The notes beneath the pieces are model-generated. The model did no database searches, had not been told where the DNA came from, and was given only the letters and a program-made list of their open reading frames with translations. Below, piece by piece: positions 59,516 to 64,000 of a DNA stretch of 64,000 nt. The stretch spans positions 2,356,001 through 2,420,000 of the forward strand of contig NZ_CP053439.1 in NCBI RefSeq assembly GCF_000769405.2. The letters run 5' to 3'. The position numbers and the translations under genes were made by a program. The number at the start of each line of letters is the position of its first letter. Within the stretch, counting starts at the first letter, position 1. Source of the DNA: Rhizobium brockwellii. Its GTDB lineage: Bacteria > Pseudomonadota > Alphaproteobacteria > Rhizobiales > Rhizobiaceae.

Positions 59516-60415
59516 CTAGGCAGCGACCGCCTTTGCTCTCTCTGCAAAGGCGCCGCGAATGCTGTCAGCCACCGTCTCGATCGGCCCCGACACCTGCGAG
59601 GCGGTCAGCAGGCGGATATCGAAGGCGCCGAGCTCCGGCAGCCCTTCCTGAGGCCCCAGGATCGCCATGTCCTCGTTGACATAGGACAGCGGCAACGGCG
59701 CGATGGCGAGATCGGAAAGCACGGCGGCGCGCTGCGCCATCGTGTGGCCGCTGAGATAGGCGACGCGATAATGCCGCTTGTTGCGTTCGAGTTGGGAGAG
59801 CGCCTCCTGGCGCCAGATGCAGCCGTCTTCCCAGATCGAGATCGGCAGCGGATCGCGGCGATGCGCCGAACCGCACCTGGCGCCGGCCCAGACCAGCCGC
59901 TCGCGGAACACCACCTCCCCGCCCGTCGGGAACGGCCGTGTCGCACAGTTGATCAAGGCCAGGTCGAGCCGCTGCTCCTCCATGCGCTTCTTCAGCCCGA
60001 TGCTCATGTCGATGGTCACGTCGACCATGATGCCGGGATAGCTTTCGGCAAAACTCTTCAGGATGCTCGGCAGCAGCCGTTCGCCGATATCCTCCGGCGC
60101 GCCAAGCCGCACGACGCCGCTGAGTTCCGGCATGATGAAGCGCGACACCGCCTCGTTCGACAGCGCCAGCATGTTGCGCGCATAGGATAGCAACATCTCG
60201 CCGTGGCGTGTCAGCGATACCGAACGGGCGTCGCGCAGGAACAGCGTTGCCCCCAGTTGTTCTTCAAGCTTCTTGATCTGCATCGACACAGCCGACGGCG
60301 TACGGAAGACCGCCTCGGCGGCGGTCGAAAAATTGCCTGTCTCGGCGATAGCCACGAAGGTACGCAGCACTTCGTTGTCAAGCAGCGGAATGGGACGGCG
60401 AAATGGAATGCTCAT
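59516..60415 (-). CDS. LysR family transcriptional regulator
   Basis: 299 residues from the ATG at 60415. HTH at about 18-48 (RTFVAIAETGNFSTAAEAVFRTPSAVSMQIKKLEEQLG), sensor domain after residue 95. The type MSIPFRRPIPLLDNEVLRTF is common in rhizobia. Divergent from a DUF1127 gene across 115 bp with a TTGA-N7-TCAA site, suggesting it controls that gene. VtlR/LsrB-type LysR proteins of Brucella and Sinorhizobium are known to control DUF1127 genes; whether this is that orthologue I cannot say. Confidence 0.88.
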   Translation of the reverse strand: MSIPFRRPIPLLDNEVLRTFVAIAETGNFSTAAEAVFRTPSAVSMQIKKLEEQLGATLFLRDARSVSLTRHGEMLLSYARNMLALSNEAVSRFIMPELSGVVRLGAPEDIGERLLPSILKSFAESYPGIMVDVTIDMSIGLKKRMEEQRLDLALINCATRPFPTGGEVVFRERLVWAGARCGSAHRRDPLPISIWEDGCIWRQEALSQLERNKRHYRVAYLSGHTMAQRAAVLSDLAIAPLPLSYVNEDMAILGPQEGLPELGAFDIRLLTASQVSGPIETVADSIRGAFAERAKAVAA

Positions 60416-60462
60416 CGTCGCATCTTTCAATTTTTCTGATTTATAACCCCATATCATTTTGT

Positions 60463-60477
60463 TTGATTGAATGTCAA
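60463..60477. promoter_or_regulatory. LysR-type site candidate between lysR-type and DUF1127 genes
   Basis: TTGA-N7-TCAA inverted repeat in AT-rich DNA, 54 bp upstream of the DUF1127 start and 48 bp from the regulator start. Confidence 0.4.
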
Positions 60478-60530
60478 TTGAACCTGATATTTCGCGTGTC
60501 GGCAGCGAAATGCAGCCAAGGAGGCCCGAC

Positions 60531-60719
60531 ATGTCTCAAACAAGCATCTGGAATATCGTAGAGGCCCTTTCCGCATTCAAGGCGCAGAAGCGCAGGGATG
60601 CCAACCATGAGCATGCGCTCCGGGAGCTAAGGCGCTTTCCGCCACATCTGCTGGCAGATTGCCAGCGCGAGCTAGAGTTGACCGTCCCGGAGCGCCGCGC
60701 GTGCGATGGGACGCGGTAG
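60531..60719 (+). CDS. DUF1127 small protein
   Basis: 62 residues from the ATG at 60531 with AAGGAGG 6 nt upstream. The helix ALSAFKAQKRRDANHEHALRELRRFPPHLLADCQREL is DUF1127-like, though less Arg-rich than the one at 52244. Probably the target of the divergent LysR gene. Confidence 0.75.
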   Translation: MSQTSIWNIVEALSAFKAQKRRDANHEHALRELRRFPPHLLADCQRELELTVPERRACDGTR

Positions 60720-60832
60720 AGACGCTTCATCGCTTTGAATCCGCTCATGATCTGGGCAAATCGGTGCCGGTCAACTCGCAACGTCCTGCTCGACTTGCGC
60801 CGCAGCGGATGATCGAACCGGTCGAACGGCGA

Positions 60833-61441
60833 TCACATCCCGCCCAGCAGTTTGAAGGCTATGATCCACATCGTGAAAGCGATAAGCGTTTCCAGCATGC
60901 GCCAGGATGAGGGTTTCGAGAAGATCGGCCGCAGCCGCTTTGCGCCATATCCGAGCGAAAAGAAGAACAGGAAGGAACCCGTCACCGCCCCTGCCGCAAA
61001 GGAAGCCTGCTCCCCCGGATATCGGGTCGATATCGTGCCGAGCAGCACAACTGTGTCGAGATAGACGTGCGGATTGAGCCAGGTGAGTGCGAGGCAGGTC
61101 GCCAGCGTCTGCCGAAAGCTTGACGACTTTGCTTCCCCGGCCGTCAGAGCAGCGGACGATCTCAAGGCGGAATAGAGGCTTCTTGCTCCGTACCAGACCA
61201 GAAATGCGGCTCCGCCATAGCGCATGACCGGATCGAGCCATGGCATGAACCTGGCGATTTGCTGGAGGCTGGTCACGCCAAGCACGATAAGCGCGGCATC
61301 CGATACAGCGCATGCGAGGCAAACGGCGAAGACATGTTCGTTGCGCAAGCCCTGGCGGAGGATAAAGGCGTTCTGCGCGCCGATGGCGACGATCAGGCTG
61401 AGGCCCATCATCAGGCCGGTTCCATAGATCGAAAAATTCAT
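60833..61441 (-). CDS. LysE/ArgO family amino acid exporter
   Basis: 202 residues from the ATG at 61441 (a TTG 12 nt upstream is an alternative). Five to six membrane segments; GLSLIVAIGAQNAFILRQGL near the N-terminus is the LysE signature, and LTWLNPHVYLDTVVLLG the second. It exports basic amino acids such as lysine or arginine. It is divergent from a LysG/ArgP-type gene, the textbook exporter/regulator pair. Confidence 0.92.
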   Translation of the reverse strand: MNFSIYGTGLMMGLSLIVAIGAQNAFILRQGLRNEHVFAVCLACAVSDAALIVLGVTSLQQIARFMPWLDPVMRYGGAAFLVWYGARSLYSALRSSAALTAGEAKSSSFRQTLATCLALTWLNPHVYLDTVVLLGTISTRYPGEQASFAAGAVTGSFLFFFSLGYGAKRLRPIFSKPSSWRMLETLIAFTMWIIAFKLLGGM

Positions 61442-61493
61442 CGCTTCGGCCAACGCCCCTCATTTCGGTGAGGTTGCGCTATCGCGATTGGGA

Positions 61494-61508
61494 TAATTAG
61501 GCTAATTA
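61494..61508. promoter_or_regulatory. Operator candidate between lysE-type and lysG-type genes
   Basis: TAATTA-GGC-TAATTA, a 6-bp inverted repeat in an otherwise GC-rich context, 34 bp from the regulator start and 53 bp from the exporter start. Confidence 0.45.
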
Positions 61509-61541
61509 ATCTACCTTACTCCGATTAAGTGAAACTAATCT

Positions 61542-62435
61542 GTGCTCGACTATCCCGCTCTGCGCGCCGTCGCAACCATTGTCCAGACAGGCAGCTTCGA
61601 AAGAGCTGCGACCGTCCTGAATGTGACGCCTTCGGCCATTTCGCAGCGCGTGAAGCAGCTCGAGGAACGTCTTGGCGTCGTCCTCATCGTCAGGGGCACG
61701 CCGTGTACGGCGACCGAAAAGGGAGAATGGCTCTGCCGCCATATGGAGAATGTCGGCATGCTCGAAGCAGAACTCTTCGGGCAATTGCCGGCCCTCATCG
61801 ATCCTGACGAACCACGCCAAAGGGTCACGCTTCAAATCGCGACGAATGCCGACAGCCTCGGCACATGGTTCGTCGAGGCCATGTCGAATTTCGCCAGGAG
61901 CTCTTCCTATCTGCTGAATATCGCCGTCGACGACCAGGACCATACTGCCGAATGGCTGCAGCGCGGGCGGGTGATCGCCGCCGTCACCAGCCTGGAAAAG
62001 CCGGTCCGCGGATGCCGGCGTTTTGCACTCGGCGTTCTGCGTTACCACGCAACGGCAACCCCTGACTTCGTCGCGCGCCACTTTCCGCATGGCGTGACAT
62101 CTGAGGCAATCCGCAACGCTCCGGCGCTGACCTTCAATCAGAAGGACCGGCTGCAAAGCAGCTGGGTACGACGGATGTTTGGCCGCGATCTCGACTATCC
62201 CACCCATTGGCTGCCGTCGCCGCAAAGTTTCGTGGAGGCGAGCCTATCGGGTATGGGTTGGGGGATGAACCCGACCCAGCTGACCCGCGAGCATCTCGCG
62301 TCCGGACGACTGGTCGAGCTGGTGCCCGACACACCGCTCGATGTCCCGCTCCACTGGCAGATAAACCGCCTCGCCGCCGATCGCCTGGCGGATCTGACGC
62401 GCGAAGTCGTCACGGTGGCCAAGCGCCGCCTTTGA
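61542..62435 (+). CDS. LysR family regulator of the LysG/ArgP type
   Basis: 297 residues from the GTG at 61542. HTH at 16-46 (GSFERAATVLNVTPSAISQRVKQLEERLG). The motif RGTPCTATEKGE and the overall layout are those of ArgP/LysG, which sense lysine or arginine and switch on LysE/ArgO. Divergent from the exporter gene. Confidence 0.92.
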   Translation: MLDYPALRAVATIVQTGSFERAATVLNVTPSAISQRVKQLEERLGVVLIVRGTPCTATEKGEWLCRHMENVGMLEAELFGQLPALIDPDEPRQRVTLQIATNADSLGTWFVEAMSNFARSSSYLLNIAVDDQDHTAEWLQRGRVIAAVTSLEKPVRGCRRFALGVLRYHATATPDFVARHFPHGVTSEAIRNAPALTFNQKDRLQSSWVRRMFGRDLDYPTHWLPSPQSFVEASLSGMGWGMNPTQLTREHLASGRLVELVPDTPLDVPLHWQINRLAADRLADLTREVVTVAKRRL

Positions 62436-62474
62436 CGCGTCACTCAAGAATGCAGCAGAACAGGGTCGCTTCTA

Positions 62475-62828
62475 TCAGACGTAAGCCGTGCGGCTGCCGA
62501 ACTCACTGGTCTCGTCAAAATTCGTCGTGCCGATACGCTCGCTTTCGCCGGAAAATTCTCCAGGAGCGTCACCGGCAGGCTTCGATGCAGCAGACGCCTG
62601 AGTTTGGTTGCTCTCGCTCGCTTCGAGCTTGGCAATCTTCGCTTCCAGCGTATCGATCGATTTTTCGATCGCGGCCTTCTCTTGTTCGTCCTGCGTTTCC
62701 GACAGGGCTGCCTTCTTTTCGGCAAGCTGTGCCTCGAGAGAGGCAAGCTGATCCGATGAACTGGAAGACGAGGTTGTAGCGGCTGAACTCAAAATGGTGG
62801 ATGCAGAACTGGAAATTGCGCTGACCAT
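62475..62828 (-). CDS. Coiled-coil, Ser-rich hypothetical protein
   Basis: 117 residues: a Ser/Thr/Ala-rich N-terminus (ISSSASTILSSAATTSSSSSS), one heptad-repeat helix (LEAQLAEKKAALSETQDEQEKAAIEKSIDTLEAKIAKLEA, about 28-70) and a flexible acidic tail. The layout resembles FlxA-like proteins. No signal peptide. Function unknown; 40 bp after the convergent LysG-type gene. Confidence 0.7.
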   Translation of the reverse strand: MVSAISSSASTILSSAATTSSSSSSDQLASLEAQLAEKKAALSETQDEQEKAAIEKSIDTLEAKIAKLEASESNQTQASAASKPAGDAPGEFSGESERIGTTNFDETSEFGSRTAYV

Positions 62829-62944
62829 GAGCGTGACTTTCGATGGTGGAATGTCATCGTTCTAGCCACGGATGGTAAAGGTTCGATAAATAAAGTACCC
62901 GATGGTACCAAAATAATGAGGAAGGCTACGCGAATAGCGCTCTC

Positions 62945-63427
62945 CTATGCGATGGCGATGATTTCCAGTTCCAAGCCGCCTGTCTCCACCACATCGCCGA
63001 CAGCCTTGCCCATCAGCAACCGCGCCACCGGGGAAACGTAGGAAATCGATCCGGCCTTGGGATCGGCTTCGTCCTCTCCGACGATACGATAGGTCTGCAC
63101 GCGCCCGTCGTCACGGCGAAAAGTCACAGTGCCGCCAAAGGCGACGGTGTCGATTGACGTGGGGGCAGGTACGAGCTGGGCGGTGCGAAGTCTTGCCGTT
63201 AAGTAACGAAGATCACGCAAAGGATTGGCTGTATGCCGCCGCCGTTCGTTCACATCGTCGATGGGGCTCGCAGCATCATAGGCCTCGCGGGCTTGCTGGA
63301 AGTGAAGCTCCAGAGCCTTCAACCCCGCCTCCGTGACAAGGTTTGGGTGCGGCGAAATCGGACGATCAGGCAGCAGGGTTTCCGAAGCCGTTTCAAAACT
63401 CTCTTCCTTGGTAAAGGCGACGGCCAA
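62945..63427 (-). CDS. GreA/GreB/Rnk-like C-terminal domain protein
   Basis: 160 residues. Residues about 90-160 (DTVAFGGTVTFRRDDGRVQTYRIVGEDEADPKAGSISYVSPVARLLMGKAVGDVVE) are the Gre-factor C-terminal FKBP-like domain, and the first 85 residues are a short helical hairpin lacking a normal-length Gre coiled coil. It probably binds RNA polymerase near the secondary channel. Confidence 0.85.
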   Translation of the reverse strand: MAVAFTKEESFETASETLLPDRPISPHPNLVTEAGLKALELHFQQAREAYDAASPIDDVNERRRHTANPLRDLRYLTARLRTAQLVPAPTSIDTVAFGGTVTFRRDDGRVQTYRIVGEDEADPKAGSISYVSPVARLLMGKAVGDVVETGGLELEIIAIA

Positions 63428-63619
63428 TCTCGGACTCCGTTTTAGGCGCAGTGCGCATTTCTAGCTGATGGGCAATTGCCCCAAATCTCTGTCCAAACCA
63501 TACATCGACCGCGCACGAACCGCCAATCCTGCTTCATCGGCAGCCGCTTTCAAGATCATGGCTTCATAGATTGGGAGCGGCGGAAAGATCCGACACCGCA
63601 TGGCGGTGCCCGCATCCCT

Positions 63620-63805
63620 TTATTTCGACACGTGCTCGGGCTTACCCTTCCTCTTAGTTGCTGCGAACTCCTCGAGCTGTTTTTCGCTCATGGATTCGAC
63701 CATCTGTTTCGAGGCACCTTTGAGTTCGCTCTTCGGCGTCTCACCGCGCTTGGCAGAAAGTGCAGCGCCTGCCGCCTTCTGCTGGGCCTTGGACTTGGCT
63801 GGCAT
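63620..63805 (-). CDS. DUF3008-like small basic protein
   Basis: 61 residues, Lys/Ala/Glu-rich: MPAKSKAQQKAAGAALSAKR and later KGASKQMVESMSEKQLEEFA, a pattern typical of DUF3008 proteins (PAKSKAQ start, SMSEKQLEEFA). Often stress-inducible in rhizobia. Monocistronic. Confidence 0.85.
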   Translation of the reverse strand: MPAKSKAQQKAAGAALSAKRGETPKSELKGASKQMVESMSEKQLEEFAATKRKGKPEHVSK

Positions 63806-63913
63806 ATCGATCTCCTATCGCTTGAACGGGGCGCTGGCCGGCGTCAAAGCCATCATGCTCTAACCATCCTGTTTTAAGGAGGCTGCGGCCCGCAAGCCGC
63901 AGCCGACCGGCTG

Positions 63914-64000
63914 TCAGTTGATGGTGGCCCATTGCATTCGGACATCCCTGGCGTTCTTCGACAGATGGACGTGAGCATCGACGTGATCGACCCAATCGAT
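63914..64000 (-). CDS. 3' end of an unidentified gene, cut by the right edge
   Basis: The minus frame from the edge to TGA at 63916-63914 reads IDWVDHVDAHVHLSKNARDV and ends RMQWATIN. Twenty-eight residues are too few for assignment. Supported by the open frame to the edge and codon use similar to the neighbours. Confidence 0.5.
   Translation of the reverse strand: MDWVDHVDAHVHLSKNARDVRMQWATIN

Noticed and set aside
1..64000. tRNA, rRNA, CRISPR arrays, transposases or integrase genes
   Set aside because: None seen: no CCA-ended cloverleaf candidates, no regularly spaced direct repeats, and no transposase-like proteins in any frame I read.

Overview
The window looks like chromosomal DNA of a fast-growing rhizobium of the Rhizobium leguminosarum/etli type. 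The evidence is high-GC coding sequence throughout, the acpXL-to-lpxXL cluster for the very-long-chain fatty acid of lipid A, an fnrN gene preceded by two anaeroboxes, aerobic-type cobalamin genes with rhizobial nomenclature (cobABCD, cobE, cobPWNO, cobQ), and several families of short palindromic repeats typical of rhizobial intergenic DNA. Everything is read from the sequence by eye; no search was run.

Layout. (1) 1-12.9 kb: a carbohydrate locus on the minus strand. It holds an extracellular sugar-binding protein, two permeases and an ATPase of a MalFGK-type ABC importer, a GH2 beta-mannosidase, a sugar isomerase, a Gfo/Idh/MocA dehydrogenase, an aldo-keto reductase and a GH43 glycosidase cut by the left edge. 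A LacI-type regulator is divergent, and three similar operator-like sites lie in the shared promoter region. (2) 12.9-15.4 kb: a leucyl-tRNA synthetase whose sequence style is not the usual alphaproteobacterial one, probably a second, acquired copy. (3) 15.8-25.2 kb: a mixed accessory region with a LysR regulator divergent from a C39-like peptidase/DdlA-type ligase/P-loop ATPase trio, a methyltransferase, an intact and a broken GNAT acetyltransferase, a nitrilase, gnd, and an AraC-SRPBCC-VOC operon. (4) 25.3-31.7 kb: a PAS protein, then lpxXL, adh2XL, fabF1XL, fabF2XL, fabZXL and acpXL, which together build and attach 27-hydroxyoctacosanoate to lipid A. (5) 32-33.7 kb: fnrN, an L,D-transpeptidase and a zinc-ribbon protein. 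(6) 33.8-48.8 kb: cobalamin synthesis in two minus-strand blocks, cobA-cobB-cobC-cobD (with a nucleoside hydrolase and cobE upstream) and cobP-cobW-cobN-cobO behind a cobalamin riboswitch; cobQ lies apart at 55.6-57.1 kb. (7) 49-64 kb: a CLC channel, a class III nucleotide cyclase, small DUF1127/DUF4242 proteins, a LuxR-type regulator, an SDR, an orphan betaine-type binding protein, an entericidin-like lipoprotein, a LysR/DUF1127 pair, a LysE exporter with its LysG-type regulator, a Gre-like factor, and a partial gene at the right edge.

The most striking observation is in cobN. Two 178-bp palindromic repeats, inserted in opposite orientations, sit inside the gene. With an apparent 2-bp target duplication each adds exactly 60 codons in frame, which explains why this CobN is about 120 residues longer than usual. 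They resemble in principle the in-frame palindromic elements known from Rickettsia. Other points worth checking are the unusual leucyl-tRNA synthetase, the cysteine-less FabF2XL, a GNAT gene disabled by both a nonsense codon and a frameshift, and a small open frame coupled to cobP downstream of the riboswitch.
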